A stretch of DNA of 64,000 bases from Xenorhabdus ishibashii. Lineage in GTDB: Bacteria; Pseudomonadota; Gammaproteobacteria; Enterobacterales; Enterobacteriaceae. A program made the translations under genes and the position numbers. Numbering within the stretch: the stretch's first letter is position 1; every line of letters begins with the position of its first letter. Positions 1-10,500 of the stretch are shown piece by piece. The notes under the pieces were generated by a model. It saw nothing but the letters and a program-made list of their open reading frames with translations, did no database searches and had not been told where the DNA came from. Location: the NCBI RefSeq assembly GCF_002632755.1, contig NZ_NJAK01000001.1, forward strand, positions 2,728,001 through 2,792,000, in the 5' to 3' direction.

Positions 1-31
1 GATGAGAGGAAGTCAATGCAGCGTTTGGAAA

Positions 32-60
32 CCTAACCCTCTTAAGGTAAGAGGGTTAGG
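32..60 (-). terminator. Inverted repeat after the TonB-dependent receptor gene
   Basis: A perfect 13-bp inverted repeat (32-44 with 48-60) has a 3-nt loop and lies 22 bp beyond the receptor stop codon. On the minus strand only a short T run follows, so termination efficiency is uncertain. Confidence 0.6.
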
Positions 61-81
61 TATTGGAGGGTTAAGTATCAG

Positions 82-2391
82 TTAGAATTGCTGTGAAATG
101 CTGAATTTATAATTCCGGCCAATACCTGAGACTTCCTCTCCTAAGTACGGAGAGTAATCACGGTTGAACAGGTTATCGATAGTGACTCGTGCTTCAAATC
201 CTTTGATAAAATCAGGGCGCCAGCTTGCAAACAGACCGTGCAAGGCATAACCACTGCTCTTTGGTAGTGACCAATTTTTAACCAGTGGCTCTTTATCTTC
301 TGGTGAACGATCTTGCTTACGGATAAAGTCACCTTTCCATCCCATTACCATCTGCCATTGTGGGAGCTTGAACCCTAACATGGCATGTGCAGAAGTTGGT
401 GGTATTTCTACAAGCCAGGTTTTATGCTCTGACCATGGATCGCGCATAGAAGTATCACGCTGGCCACGCATTGTAGAGAAAGATAATTTTCCGAAGAGTG
501 TGCGGCTGTCATAGAAGGTTTCTATTTCCAGCCCCTCGATGGTATATCCTGACAGGTTGCGATAGTTTGCTTGTGGTTTTTCACAGTTGTAGTACGGTAC
601 TAAGCCATCAGCTTGGGCTTTACAGTAAACTCCACGTTTTTTAAAGATCTCATCTTTACCACGGTTGCGGAATAAGGTGGTACGGATTTGTAGGCTATCA
701 TCTTCAAATACCACATTATTGAAGTCGAGAATTGCACCAAGGCGTATCCCTGTCATTCTCTCAACATCGAGATTACGGCTTGAGCCTCTAAGACTACCGA
801 TCCCTTGTACCTCATATTGTTCATCAACTACTGGTGCACGCCATGTACGGCTGACATCAGCAAACAGTGAAAGATTTTTATTGGTTTGCCACAAAATGCC
901 CAAATGGGGTGACCAGCCAGTATAGGTTACACTGCTATAGTCATGATTGATTTCTGGTGATTTATCGTTGTATATGGATGCGTTATTTTCTTTACCCCTA
1001 TTTTTGACATGATCATAGCGAACACCCGGTGTGACGGTGACGTTGCCTATTTTCAGGGAATCTTGAATATAGAAACTGTAAGTGAATTGATCGCCAGCAG
1101 GCATATAGCCTGGCTGATAATAACCATAGTTATAGTTTTTATACTTTATTTTGCTTTTATCGAACATCAGCACATTGCGTTCGTTTTTATGCAAGCGAGT
1201 GCCCACCAGTAATTCGTGTTCAATCATACCTGTTGAGAATACGCTTTTATTGTTGATATCAACCAGATTATCGATGTAATCAACCCAGCTTTTGTTTCCC
1301 ATGGAAGAGCTGTAATTAGCTATGACATTTTCTGGACGATGGTCATTTTGCTTAGTTTTTGAATAAGCATAAATCATCGTCAGGTTCAGCCAAGGATTGT
1401 CCTCTGGAGCGATATTCCACTTGGCAGTGTAGTTTTGATCAATCTGATTACGAAAAACGAGTTTTCTCTTCCATGCACCATCCCAACCATATTTTTCTAT
1501 ATCGTAGGCTGAAGGAACATTCATTTTATCTCGTTTAGCTGCCCAAGGTTGCCAGCCATCTGATTCAGATCGCATAGCAGATAAACTTACCGTGTGAGCG
1601 TCACTGGGATAAAAGTTGGTTTTCAATAAATAAGATGTTTGGTTGTTTTGTGAAAACTCAAAACGTGTACCATCAGGGCGTTTAATATTGTGCCCATTGC
1701 GCTTGCTCACATAGAGCAATCCATCAGCAAAACCGTTAGGATCTCTGCCATATATTGCGCCACTATTGATCCACTGCCTGTCATTCGTGTGGTAGCTTTG
1801 TTTGACAAAGCCACCCCAATCTTCATCAGGGCGCAACAAATCGTTCGCATCTTTTGTCACAAGTTTGACCGAACCACCAAATCCACCATTTCCGTTGAGT
1901 AAATTGTGTGGCCCTTTATCAACCTCGACACGTTTGATTAACTCAGGCTCAATAAAGACGGAACCCTGACGATACTTTTCGAATCCTTTTGGCGCATCAT
2001 CCAGAGTGATTTTGATATCTTCCTGGTCGCCCATGCCCCAGATATTCAGCGTTTGCCCGCCGGGACGCGGAGAGCCGGCCATTGAAACACCAGGAAGCTG
2101 CTCGAGTAACTGAGCAACATTATCGGCCTGGGTTCGGTCAATATCCGCCTTTTTGAGTACTGAACTTCCCGCACTGGTGCTGTTGTGTAAACTCTCAACA
2201 ACGGAAAGTGTGGGTAATTTTATCACCTCATTTTTCTTTTCAGATTTTTGCTCTTTGGGATCTTCGATCGCGTAAGCAGTGCTGGAAAGTGCCGCTCCTA
2301 ATATTAATGTCCCTGAAAGTGTACCTGTTAAAATTTTCTGAATCATGGTAGCGATTGGGCGTTTTTCTAATTTTTGACTATTATTTGCCAT
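82..2391 (-). CDS. TonB-dependent outer-membrane receptor, probably heme/hemoglobin type
   Basis: The 769-residue product is an outer-membrane gated channel that would use TonB energy to import an iron source. It has an N-terminal signal peptide ending near an AYA motif at about residue 40, a TonB-box-like stretch near residues 57-65, a plug domain (LLEQLPGVS, then GGFGGSVKLVTKD) and a long beta-barrel ending in the C-terminal Phe typical of outer-membrane proteins. The plug resembles the hemoglobin/heme receptor group, but no ligand can be proven from sequence and no heme or siderophore genes are adjacent. A Fur-like site lies about 80 bp upstream, pointing to iron repression. The TonB-dependent receptor call is secure; the substrate is inference. 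Confidence 0.9.
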   Translation of the reverse strand: MANNSQKLEKRPIATMIQKILTGTLSGTLILGAALSSTAYAIEDPKEQKSEKKNEVIKLPTLSVVESLHNSTSAGSSVLKKADIDRTQADNVAQLLEQLPGVSMAGSPRPGGQTLNIWGMGDQEDIKITLDDAPKGFEKYRQGSVFIEPELIKRVEVDKGPHNLLNGNGGFGGSVKLVTKDANDLLRPDEDWGGFVKQSYHTNDRQWINSGAIYGRDPNGFADGLLYVSKRNGHNIKRPDGTRFEFSQNNQTSYLLKTNFYPSDAHTVSLSAMRSESDGWQPWAAKRDKMNVPSAYDIEKYGWDGAWKRKLVFRNQIDQNYTAKWNIAPEDNPWLNLTMIYAYSKTKQNDHRPENVIANYSSSMGNKSWVDYIDNLVDINNKSVFSTGMIEHELLVGTRLHKNERNVLMFDKSKIKYKNYNYGYYQPGYMPAGDQFTYSFYIQDSLKIGNVTVTPGVRYDHVKNRGKENNASIYNDKSPEINHDYSSVTYTGWSPHLGILWQTNKNLSLFADVSRTWRAPVVDEQYEVQGIGSLRGSSRNLDVERMTGIRLGAILDFNNVVFEDDSLQIRTTLFRNRGKDEIFKKRGVYCKAQADGLVPYYNCEKPQANYRNLSGYTIEGLEIETFYDSRTLFGKLSFSTMRGQRDTSMRDPWSEHKTWLVEIPPTSAHAMLGFKLPQWQMVMGWKGDFIRKQDRSPEDKEPLVKNWSLPKSSGYALHGLFASWRPDFIKGFEARVTIDNLFNRDYSPYLGEEVSGIGRNYKFSISQQF

Positions 2392-2469
2392 AAATTTCCT
2401 GAAATATGATCAAGTGAAATATTTTCAATGTAGTAAGTCACCTGATAAATCAAAAAAGGCAAATAAAAA

Positions 2470-2484
2470 TGAGAATTATTTTTA
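2470..2484. promoter_or_regulatory. Putative Fur box
   Basis: TGAGAAT-T-ATTTTTA matches the 7-1-7 Fur consensus (TGATAAT-N-ATTATCA) at most positions. It lies between the divergent receptor and lipoprotein genes, so Fur could control either or both. Confidence 0.5.
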
Positions 2485-2563
2485 TTTGCTTATGGGGTTT
2501 TGGAAAGCATACCATACGATGGTGAAATTTAAGTCAAATTTCCTTAGTGTAAGGGGTTCGTCA

Positions 2564-3067
2564 ATGAAGAAAAAGATCCTTGGTTCTCTGATCCTGGCAG
2601 GTATCGTGGCACTGATTGCTGGTTGTGATGACGCATCTAAAAAAGCGGAAGATCCAGTACAGCAAACGGAAGAAAGCGCAGTGCACAAGAAAACTGTGAC
2701 TGAACAAACAGCCACGGATGTAACGGATAATGCAAAAGCAAAATCACAGGAGGTAAAGGAAAATGCTTCACGTGAAGACCATAGTTTGATTGATAAATCT
2801 AATGAAGCCGCTGAACAAATGAAATCCAAGGTAACGGATATACAGAATCAAGCGACTAAAACAGCGAGTGATGTGATGGAGGCTATGAAAGCGAAAACGG
2901 ATGATATCCAGCATCAGGCTAATGATAAACTCGATCAGCTTTCAGGTGCCATGAAGTTGAAGACGGAAGAAATAAAGTCTGAGGCTGATAAAAAGGCGGA
3001 TGATTTAATTAATCACCTTAAAGGCAATGGTCTTAAAGATGATGGTGATAAAAAAGAAGAAAATTAA
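2564..3067 (+). CDS. Small lipoprotein with three 22-residue helical repeats
   Basis: I do not recognise a named family. The start at 2564 is chosen because it gives a signal peptide (MKKK, then a hydrophobic stretch) with lipobox IAGC at Cys21 and follows a purine-rich AAGGGG site; an upstream in-frame ATG at 2414 would put 50 unlikely residues before it. Asp at +2 after the lipidated Cys predicts retention in the inner membrane by the Lol avoidance rule. Residues 86-107, 108-129 and 130-151 are three tandem 22-residue repeats beginning MKxK, highly charged and helical, resembling apolipoprotein or LEA-like amphipathic helices. The protein is 167 residues with a Lys/Asp-rich tail. The Fur-like site upstream may be shared with the receptor. 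Confidence 0.75.
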   Translation: MKKKILGSLILAGIVALIAGCDDASKKAEDPVQQTEESAVHKKTVTEQTATDVTDNAKAKSQEVKENASREDHSLIDKSNEAAEQMKSKVTDIQNQATKTASDVMEAMKAKTDDIQHQANDKLDQLSGAMKLKTEEIKSEADKKADDLINHLKGNGLKDDGDKKEEN

Positions 3068-3252
3068 TTTATCTTCTTAATTCAAGATATTATTGGTATA
3101 AAGTGAATTGCATCATAAGGGTGATCTAAAAATGGTCACCCTTATTATTTTCAATCTAAACCAAGTCTTGATTTCTTATCCTAACTTGACTTGCTTATCT
3201 ATCTAAAAGCAGGTTAGATGTAGACTTTGTAAATTATAATCAGGGTATGGTA

Positions 3253-3693
3253 ATGGAAATAAAATATAGCACAGGAAGACAGAATTCCGAATTAATTCAG
3301 CAAGCATTTGCCATTCGCAAACAAGTATTTACGGATGAACAGGGATTTGATGCAGAGATTGATATTGATGAGTATGATGATATCGCTTTGCATGTGGTAG
3401 TATTTGATGGTGAAAAACCAATAGGCGTATTACGGGCGATCCTGAAAGATAATAACATACTCAAAGTTGGGCGTGTTGCAGTATTGAGACACTATCGCGG
3501 TCAGGGAGTAGGTCGTAAAGTTATGGAATTTATTGAAGATTATGGCAGAAGAAATAACATTGAGACTCTCGTTTTATCTGCACAATGCCATGCTCAGCCA
3601 TTTTATGAAAGCCTCGGTTATCAAGTTCAGGGCGGGATTTATTTGGAAGAAGGTGCAGAACATATCTTTATGACTTTGAATTTAATATCGTAA
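3253..3693 (+). CDS. GNAT-family N-acetyltransferase
   Basis: The 146-residue protein has the GNAT fold pattern: a central beta strand (KVGRVAV), the acetyl-CoA-binding motif A as RGQGVGRKV at about residues 86-94, and the late motif FYESLGY. It resembles the ElaA/YjcF-like group of small acyltransferases, but the acceptor substrate cannot be read from sequence. The ATG at 3253 is preferred to the one at 3247 because the AGGG at 3242-3245 is correctly spaced only for it. The gene stands alone, with 185 bp upstream and the convergent betA downstream. Confidence 0.8.
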   Translation: MEIKYSTGRQNSELIQQAFAIRKQVFTDEQGFDAEIDIDEYDDIALHVVVFDGEKPIGVLRAILKDNNILKVGRVAVLRHYRGQGVGRKVMEFIEDYGRRNNIETLVLSAQCHAQPFYESLGYQVQGGIYLEEGAEHIFMTLNLIS

Positions 3694-3815
3694 CAAGATA
3701 ATTATTGCTATGGGTAATATAAATACGGGAAAAATGAGGGTTCAAATGATATTACGTGAATACCTCAATTTCCCATATTAGTGATTTATTCAGTTTTTGT
3801 GAAAATGCATTTTGA

Positions 3816-5495
3816 TTAACTGTTTTTTACTCGTTGGCGGACAGGAACATCATTGGCAACATAATAGTTTGCCTGACTGCGGGGCAGAGGAGAAATTCCC
3901 CTGATTTTATCAGCAATTTTTTCAGCAATCATGATCGTTGTAGCATTTAAATTACCAGTAATAATTGTCGGCATGATAGAGGCATCAATCACCCGCAAAT
4001 TTTCAATGCCATGCACACGTCCTTGACCATCCACAACCGCCATTTCATCTGTCCCCATTTTACAACTGCATGATGGATGAAATGCAGTTTCAGCATGTTC
4101 ACGAATAAAGGCATCTAACTGTTCATCGGTTTGAATTTCAACACCTGGGCTGATTTCACGTCCGCAATATGGCGCCAGCGCTGGTTGCGCCATAATTTCC
4201 CGCGTAATGCGAATAGCAGCCCGGAACTCCTGCCAATCTTGTTCTGTTGACATGTAGTTAAATAAAATACTCGGATGCTGACGCGGGTTCCGTGATTTAA
4301 TTTTAACTCGCCCCCGACTTGGTGAGCGCATAGAGCCGACATGAGCTTGAAAACCATGTTGATTGACAGCATTGCTGCCGTTGTAGTTAATCGCAACGGG
4401 CAGGAAGTGAAATTGAATATTTGGCCAGGCAAATTTTTCGTGGGTACGAATAAAGCCACCTGCTTCAAATTGGTTGCTGGCACCAATACCTGTCCCTTTG
4501 AATAACCATTCAGCACCAATTTGGGGTTGGTTATACCATTTCAATGCGGGATAGAGGGAGATAGGTTTGAGGCATTCATATTGCAAGTACATTTCAAGGT
4601 GATCTTGTAAGTTTTGTCCAACGCCTGGCAACACGTGCACCGCAGGAATACCAAGATCATTTAATATTTCTTCGGGGCCAATACCTGAACGTTGCAGAAT
4701 TTGTGGAGATGCGATCGCACCCGCGCAGAGTAAAACTTCTTTACGTGCTTTTGCCAATGTTAAATTTGAACTATTGCCTTGATAAAAATTGACGCCAACG
4801 GCTGTCTTTCCTTTAAATTCAAGGGTATCAGTCAAAGCATGGGTCATGATAGTGAGGTTGGGGCGTGATCGTGCTTGATCTAAATAACCACGGGCTGTAC
4901 TGGAGCGGCGTCCCTGAGGGGTAACGGTGCGATCCATTGGACCAAACCCTTCCTGCTGATAGCCATTCAGATCGTCAGTACGTGGATAACCCGCCTGAAT
5001 ACCTGCTTCTACCATAGCGTGAAAGAGTTCATTATTACCTGCCTTGGGTGTCGTGACACTGACAGGCCCATCGACACCATGATAGTCATTTTCGTCAATA
5101 TCTCTTGATTCAGCTTTACGAAAATAGGGAAGGCAATCAAGATAGGTCCAATCTTCCAGACCAGATTGTGTTGCCCAATGATCAAAATCCAGCGGATTAC
5201 CACGGATGTAGCACATGCCATTGATAAGTGATGATCCACCCAACCCCTTACCGCGCCCGCATTCCATGCGCCGGTTATTCATGTGAGGTTCGGGATCGGT
5301 TTCATAAGCCCAGTTATAACGGGTTCCCTGCAAGGGATATGCCAGAGCTGCTGGCATTTGAGTACGGAAGTCAAATCGATAATCTGGCCCGCCAGCTTCC
5401 AGTAGCAGAACCGTCACATTAGGATCTTCCGTTAAACGAGTTGCAAGTACATTACCCGCTGAACCAGCACCGATAATAATGTAATCAAAAACCAT
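3816..5495 (-). CDS. betA: Choline dehydrogenase BetA
   Basis: BetA is a membrane-associated flavoprotein of the GMC oxidoreductase family that oxidises choline to betaine aldehyde, and partly on to glycine betaine, for osmoprotection. The 559-residue sequence begins with the FAD-binding GxGxxG motif ([15 protein letters not shown]), carries the GMC signature region ([15 protein letters not shown]), and ends with the conserved region containing catalytic His ([10 protein letters not shown]) and Asn ([14 protein letters not shown]). Length is normal for the family. It is last in the betI-betB-betA operon, 27 bp after betB, so it should be under BetI control. Confidence 0.96.
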   Translation of the reverse strand: MVFDYIIIGAGSAGNVLATRLTEDPNVTVLLLEAGGPDYRFDFRTQMPAALAYPLQGTRYNWAYETDPEPHMNNRRMECGRGKGLGGSSLINGMCYIRGNPLDFDHWATQSGLEDWTYLDCLPYFRKAESRDIDENDYHGVDGPVSVTTPKAGNNELFHAMVEAGIQAGYPRTDDLNGYQQEGFGPMDRTVTPQGRRSSTARGYLDQARSRPNLTIMTHALTDTLEFKGKTAVGVNFYQGNSSNLTLAKARKEVLLCAGAIASPQILQRSGIGPEEILNDLGIPAVHVLPGVGQNLQDHLEMYLQYECLKPISLYPALKWYNQPQIGAEWLFKGTGIGASNQFEAGGFIRTHEKFAWPNIQFHFLPVAINYNGSNAVNQHGFQAHVGSMRSPSRGRVKIKSRNPRQHPSILFNYMSTEQDWQEFRAAIRITREIMAQPALAPYCGREISPGVEIQTDEQLDAFIREHAETAFHPSCSCKMGTDEMAVVDGQGRVHGIENLRVIDASIMPTIITGNLNATTIMIAEKIADKIRGISPLPRSQANYYVANDVPVRQRVKNS

Positions 5496-5522
5496 TGTTA
5501 TCTCCTCTGTTTCAGGCGTGAA

Positions 5523-7001
5523 TTAAAATAGGGATTCAAAGTTACCTAATTCCACCTGTATTGATTTGGTTTGCGTGTAATTTTGTAGTGTAACCAGCCC
5601 ATTTTCCCGACCAATACCAGAATGTTTATAGCCGCCGACAGGCATGGCTGCCGGAGATTCTCCCCAGGTATTGATCCAGCAGATCCCTGCTTCTAGCTGG
5701 TGGATCACGCGATGTGCGCGGGAAATATCTTTGGTGACTAATCCAGCACCGAGGCCATAATGTGTGTTATTGGCTCGGTTAATGACTTCATTTTCTGTTT
5801 CATAAGTCAGGATAGACATCACGGGTCCAAATATTTCTTCCTGTGTGATCAACATATCATCGGTACAGTCACTGAATACGGTTGGTGCAACAAATGCACC
5901 TTTCGCCAGTTCGCCTTCCAGCAGGCGCTTGCCGCCACAAAGCAGACGGGCATGACTGTTTTTGCCACTTTCGATATAGCGTAAAACAGACTCCATGTGT
6001 GGGAAGCTCACCAGAGGGCCAAAGTTAGTGTTGGGATCGAGAGGCGAACCAATGCGAATGCGCTTAACACGTTCAAGAATTTTTGCTTCAAATTGTGGTA
6101 GCAAGGTTTTGGGAACAAAAACCCGTGTTCCGTTCGTGCAAACCTGACCTGAACTAAAAAAGTTTGCCATCATGGCAATATCAGCAGCACGATCCAGATT
6201 GGCATCATCAAAAATGATCAGCGGAGATTTGCCCCCCAATTCCATTGTGACTTCTTTGAGGGTTGAACCTGACGCATTTGCCATAACTTTTTTACCGGTC
6301 ACAATGCCACCGGTAAAAGATATTTTGGCGATTTTAGGGTGAACAGTCAGATAATGCCCGACTTCATGGCCGGTGCCAGTCAAGACATTGAAAACACCAT
6401 TTGGCAAACCGGCTTCGGTATAAATTTCAGCCAACTTCAAGGCGGTGAGAGAAGTGACTTCACTGGGTTTGAAGATCATGGCATTGCCGGCAGCCAGAGC
6501 GGGGGCTGATTTCCAAAGGGCAATTTGAATAGGGTAGTTCCATGCACCGATACCTGCTACGACGCCCAATGGTTCACGGCGCGTATACACGAACGAGGAT
6601 TCACGTAATGGGATCTGCTGGCCTTCAAGAGCCGGAATTAAACCAGCATAGTATTCCAGTACATCGGCGCCTGTGACGATATCAACCTGTTGGGTTTCAG
6701 AAAAGGGTTTGCCGGTATCCAGTGTTTCCAATTCAGCCAGTTCATCATTGCGTTCACGCAAGATATTCACCGCCTTGTGTAAGATCCGTGAACGTTCCAC
6801 CGCAGTCATGGCGGCCCAGATTTTCTGTCCTTTTTTGGCGCTTTCAACTGCCAAATCAACATCTTGTTCTGTGGCAGACTGAAATTGAGCAATAACTTTG
6901 CCATTAGCTGGGTTAATTGCGTCAAAAATTGTATTATCAGGATTGGTGCTATCTACATAAGCACCGTGGATATAAAGTTTTTGTAATCCAAAGTGGGTCA
7001 T
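5523..7001 (-). CDS. betB: Betaine aldehyde dehydrogenase BetB
   Basis: BetB is the NAD(P)-dependent aldehyde dehydrogenase that converts betaine aldehyde to glycine betaine. The 492-residue protein has the ALDH features: IGAWNYP and KPSEVTSL for cofactor binding, catalytic Glu in [10 protein letters not shown] and catalytic Cys in [13 protein letters not shown], then EEIFGPVMS near the C-terminus. It lies between betI (36 bp upstream) and betA (27 bp downstream) on the same strand, the usual betIBA arrangement. No catalytic residue appears to be missing. Confidence 0.96.
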   Translation of the reverse strand: MTHFGLQKLYIHGAYVDSTNPDNTIFDAINPANGKVIAQFQSATEQDVDLAVESAKKGQKIWAAMTAVERSRILHKAVNILRERNDELAELETLDTGKPFSETQQVDIVTGADVLEYYAGLIPALEGQQIPLRESSFVYTRREPLGVVAGIGAWNYPIQIALWKSAPALAAGNAMIFKPSEVTSLTALKLAEIYTEAGLPNGVFNVLTGTGHEVGHYLTVHPKIAKISFTGGIVTGKKVMANASGSTLKEVTMELGGKSPLIIFDDANLDRAADIAMMANFFSSGQVCTNGTRVFVPKTLLPQFEAKILERVKRIRIGSPLDPNTNFGPLVSFPHMESVLRYIESGKNSHARLLCGGKRLLEGELAKGAFVAPTVFSDCTDDMLITQEEIFGPVMSILTYETENEVINRANNTHYGLGAGLVTKDISRAHRVIHQLEAGICWINTWGESPAAMPVGGYKHSGIGRENGLVTLQNYTQTKSIQVELGNFESLF

Positions 7002-7037
7002 AGATTCTCCTTAAGCGTCTATCTATTAGGTGATAAG

Positions 7038-7634
7038 TCAGGGCTTATCAGATAGTTCGAGTTTCTGTTCGATGTAATCGATAGTAATTTTGAATGCCCC
7101 TGCTATATCAAAAGCCTTCCGGCTTAGTGCACTCCGCAGCCAAATGCCGTCAATCAATGCCGCAAGACCTTGCGCTGCCAGCCGTGCTTCTGCTTTTGGC
7201 ATGGTACGTTTAAATTCAACACAAAGATTGGAATACAAACGACGCTCATTGATTTGTTGTAACCGATACAAATTCGGTTGATGCATGCTACTCGCCCAGA
7301 ATGCTAACCAGGTTTTCATTGCTGCGCTGTTGATTTGGCTGGGATCAAAATTCCCTTCGACGATAGCTTTCAACCTTTGCGCGGGAGTTGCGTTATCGAG
7401 CAGGCATAATCGGCGTGCTACAGCCATTTTTAGCTGATGCAATAGATAATGCATGGTCGCTTCCAGTAAGCCGTCTTTATCCTTGAAATAGTGACTGATA
7501 ATACCGTTGGAAACTCCCGCTTTTCGGGCTATTTGCGCAATAGTTGCTTCTTGCATTCCAACTTCATTTACAACGATTAATGTTGCATCAATGAGTTGTT
7601 GCTTTCTTATCGACTGCATTCCAATTTTTGGCAT
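7038..7634 (-). CDS. betI: TetR-family choline-responsive repressor BetI
   Basis: The 198-residue TetR-type repressor has an N-terminal helix-turn-helix ([31 protein letters not shown]) and a C-terminal ligand domain. In Escherichia coli BetI represses betT and betIBA, and choline relieves repression. Here it is the first gene of betIBA and divergent from betT, with a dyad symmetric site in the shared 209-bp promoter region. The combination of domain and position makes the assignment firm. Confidence 0.95.
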   Translation of the reverse strand: MPKIGMQSIRKQQLIDATLIVVNEVGMQEATIAQIARKAGVSNGIISHYFKDKDGLLEATMHYLLHQLKMAVARRLCLLDNATPAQRLKAIVEGNFDPSQINSAAMKTWLAFWASSMHQPNLYRLQQINERRLYSNLCVEFKRTMPKAEARLAAQGLAALIDGIWLRSALSRKAFDIAGAFKITIDYIEQKLELSDKP

Positions 7635-7685
7635 GATTTTATGCTCAGAAAATCAATTATTCGGACAGTATTAAACTTTTTTTTA

Positions 7686-7699
7686 ATTGAATGTTCAAT
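7686..7699. promoter_or_regulatory. Putative BetI operator in the betI-betT intergenic region
   Basis: ATTGAA-TG-TTCAAT is a perfect 6-bp-arm dyad, 52 bp upstream of betI and in the shared divergent promoter region. A short dyad of this shape fits a TetR-family dimer. Assignment to BetI rests on position. Confidence 0.55.
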
Positions 7700-7843
7700 C
7701 AAAATTAAATATGTTTTATCACAATAATTTTACAATAAAGGAGCTATTTTATTTAATGTGTTTTAAATTTTGTATTTAATTCAAGTTGTTATGTGGTTTA
7801 AGCTTTTCACGTGTTTCAATGCTATTAATTTCAGGAACTGCCT

Positions 7844-9883
7844 ATGAATACACAAGACAGTCCAAAAAACACCCAGAAAGATACGCTGAATTCTGTCGTT
7901 TTTTTTACTTCTGCCGGACTGATTATTGCATTTTCTCTGTTCACTATTTTTTTCACAGATGCAACAAGCGTTTGGATAAAAAATACACTAAATTGGGTAT
8001 CTAAAACTTTTGGTTGGTACTATTTACTGGCCGCGACACTTTACATTGTGTTTGTTGTTTTTGTTGCGGCTTCCCGTTTCGGTTCAATCAAATTGGGACC
8101 GGAGCAATCTAAGCCGGAATTCAGTTTGCTGAGTTGGGCGGCTATGCTGTTTGCCGCTGGGATTGGCATTGATTTGATGTTTTTCTCTGTGGCCGAACCT
8201 GTTACGCAATACATGCGACCGCCAACGGGTCAAGGAGAAACGATTGAAGCAGCTCGTCAGGCGATGGTGTGGACACTGTTCCATTATGGCCTGACGGGCT
8301 GGTCTATGTACGCTCTGATGGGAATTGCACTAGGATATTTTAGTTATCGTTATAATTTACCCTTGACTATCCGTTCGGCACTTTATCCTATTTTCGGTAA
8401 CCGCATTAAAGGCTCAATTGGTCATGTGGTAGATATTGCGGCAGTAATAGGGACAATTTTTGGTATCGCAACGACGCTGGGAATTGGCGTTGTGCAGTTG
8501 AATTATGGACTGAAAGTTCTTTTCGGGTTACCGCAAGGATTGGGGGTTCAGGGCGGTTTGATATTATTATCTGTGGTGATAGCCATTATCTCTGTGACTT
8601 CTGGCGTAAACAAAGGCATTCGATTTTTGTCTGAATTAAATGTCCTGCTGGCGCTCGGCTTGGTCTTGTTCATTTTGTTTATGGGCGATACTGAGTTTCT
8701 GCTTAACGGATTAGTGCAGAATATCGGGGATTATATCAGCCGTTTCATGGGCATGACGCTGAACAGTTTTGCGTTTGAACGTCCAACTGAATGGATGAAT
8801 AACTGGACGCTATTTTTCTGGGCATGGTGGGTGGCCTGGTCGCCGTTTGTCGGATTATTCTTGGCGCGCATTTCCCGTGGCAGAACCATACGTCAGTTTG
8901 TGATGGGAACATTAGTCATTCCATTTGTTTTTACACTGCTGTGGCTATCGATTTTTGGTAACAGTGCGTTGTATGAAATTCTTCATGGTAATCGTCAATT
9001 AGCGGAGACAGTGTTACAACACCCAGAACAAGGTTTTTACAATTTGCTGTCACTTTATCCGGCATTCACATTTAGTGCTTCTGTGGCCACCATTACCGGA
9101 CTACTTTTTTATGTTACATCGGCGGATTCTGGCTCGTTAGTGCTAGGAAATTTCACCTCTAATCTGAGTGATATTAATAATGATGCTCCGAATTGGTTGC
9201 GTGTTTTTTGGTCTGTGGCAATTGGTGTATTAACGTTAGGGATACTCATGACTGATGGCATTTCTGCTTTGCAAAATACCACGGTCATTATGGGGTTGCC
9301 GTTTAGTTTTGTGATCTTCTTTGTGATGGCAGGGCTATATAAGTCTTTGCGGGTGGAAGATTTCCGCAAAGCCAGTTCGTTGCACAATACATCCCCTACG
9401 CTTATCCATGACAATGGTTCATTGAACTGGAAGCAGCGCCTCGGCCGCATGATGCATTTTCCTGGCACGAAAAACACCCAGCGAATGCTGGATATGGTGT
9501 GTCGTCCGGCTATGCTGGAGGTTGCTAAAGAGTTGGTGATGCGTGGTGCGAAAGTGCAGTTTAATGCACTGCCAGCCAAAGAAAACAAGCGACTGAATCC
9601 ACTAGAATTGATTGTTGATTTAGGTGATGAACAGAATTTCATCTATCAAATCTGGCCACGACGTTACTCTGTGCCTGGATTTACCTATCGAGCGAGATCG
9701 GGCAAATCTTACTATTACCGATTAGAAACTTTTCTTATGGAAGGAACGCAGGGCAATGATTTGATGGACTATACGAAAGAGCAAATTATTAGCGATATTC
9801 TTGATCACTATGAAAAACATCTGAATTTTATTCACTTGAACCGAGAAGCGCCGGGGCAGACATTGATTTTTCCTAGTGGGTAA
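7844..9883 (+). CDS. betT: High-affinity choline transporter BetT (BCCT family)
   Basis: BetT imports choline with the proton gradient to feed BetA/BetB. The 679-residue protein has the BCCT core of twelve hydrophobic segments, the tryptophan-rich substrate region (WTLFFWAWWVAWSPFVGLFLARISRGRTIRQF) and a long hydrophilic C-terminal domain (about residues 520-679), which in BetT-type carriers senses osmolarity. It is divergent from betIBA with the putative BetI dyad between them. A hairpin terminator follows at 9934. Confidence 0.96.
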   Translation: MNTQDSPKNTQKDTLNSVVFFTSAGLIIAFSLFTIFFTDATSVWIKNTLNWVSKTFGWYYLLAATLYIVFVVFVAASRFGSIKLGPEQSKPEFSLLSWAAMLFAAGIGIDLMFFSVAEPVTQYMRPPTGQGETIEAARQAMVWTLFHYGLTGWSMYALMGIALGYFSYRYNLPLTIRSALYPIFGNRIKGSIGHVVDIAAVIGTIFGIATTLGIGVVQLNYGLKVLFGLPQGLGVQGGLILLSVVIAIISVTSGVNKGIRFLSELNVLLALGLVLFILFMGDTEFLLNGLVQNIGDYISRFMGMTLNSFAFERPTEWMNNWTLFFWAWWVAWSPFVGLFLARISRGRTIRQFVMGTLVIPFVFTLLWLSIFGNSALYEILHGNRQLAETVLQHPEQGFYNLLSLYPAFTFSASVATITGLLFYVTSADSGSLVLGNFTSNLSDINNDAPNWLRVFWSVAIGVLTLGILMTDGISALQNTTVIMGLPFSFVIFFVMAGLYKSLRVEDFRKASSLHNTSPTLIHDNGSLNWKQRLGRMMHFPGTKNTQRMLDMVCRPAMLEVAKELVMRGAKVQFNALPAKENKRLNPLELIVDLGDEQNFIYQIWPRRYSVPGFTYRARSGKSYYYRLETFLMEGTQGNDLMDYTKEQIISDILDHYEKHLNFIHLNREAPGQTLIFPSG

Positions 9884-9933
9884 TCAACAAACATATGAAA
9901 TAAACGTCGCCTTCGTAAAGTGATTTAGCCGAT

Positions 9934-9972
9934 ATCACGTTTCAAGCCAGTTTCTGTGAAACGTGATTTTCT
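9934..9972 (+). terminator. Terminator after betT
   Basis: The 11-bp inverted repeat ATCACGTTTCA / TGAAACGTGAT (9934-9944 and 9957-9967) is followed by a T-rich stretch. It sits between the convergent betT and marR genes and may serve both. Confidence 0.75.
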
Positions 9973-9983
9973 CTTCTTAATGT

Positions 9984-10454
9984 TTAATCTTCATCACGAA
10001 CGGGTGTTTGTGCATACAAAAGATCGGCGGCACGATGGCAAAGTTCTGTAAATATGGCGATTTCCCCTTGGGACATATTAGACGCTACAATATCAGCCAT
10101 GTTATGTCTGCTGGACTCGGCTCGTTGCAAAAATTTTAGCCCTTTTGGGCTCAATTTAGTGACCAGCTCGCGTTTATCGCTTTCCCCTGCTTCTTGTTTA
10201 ATAAGCTCTTTATCTTTTAGCAATCTCAGAATCTTAGATATTTTAGAGCGAGTAAAACCGAGCTTTTCGCCAATCACCGTAGGATTCATCGGCTGATATT
10301 GTCGAAGTAAATGTAAAATATCATATTGCGCCCATGAAATACCCTCAGGATTTGTAATGGTTCTTCTCGCAACAAGAACGCACTGAAGCCTGCTCAATGC
10401 ATCTTCAAAAGGTGTTACGGTAGTATCATAAGTATCTTGATTATCTGTTTTCAT
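9984..10454 (-). CDS. MarR-family regulator at the edge of the biosynthetic island
   Basis: The 156-residue protein has the MarR winged helix: PTVIGEKLGFTRSKISKILRLLKDKELIKQ at about residues 57-86, followed by the wing (ESDKRELVTKLSPKGLKFL). MarR proteins are usually ligand-released repressors. It lies on the same strand as the npsA-npsB-SnoaL operon, 139 bp downstream of it, and tilivalline clusters of Klebsiella also carry a marR gene. I infer that it controls the island, perhaps in response to the product or a precursor, but no operator can be assigned. A hairpin-capable repeat (10501-10553) separates it from the operon. Confidence 0.85.
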   Translation of the reverse strand: MKTDNQDTYDTTVTPFEDALSRLQCVLVARRTITNPEGISWAQYDILHLLRQYQPMNPTVIGEKLGFTRSKISKILRLLKDKELIKQEAGESDKRELVTKLSPKGLKFLQRAESSRHNMADIVASNMSQGEIAIFTELCHRAADLLYAQTPVRDED

Positions 10455-10500
10455 GTGGACTCTTTATAACCTGAATGTTGAATAAAAAACCGAGCTAATC

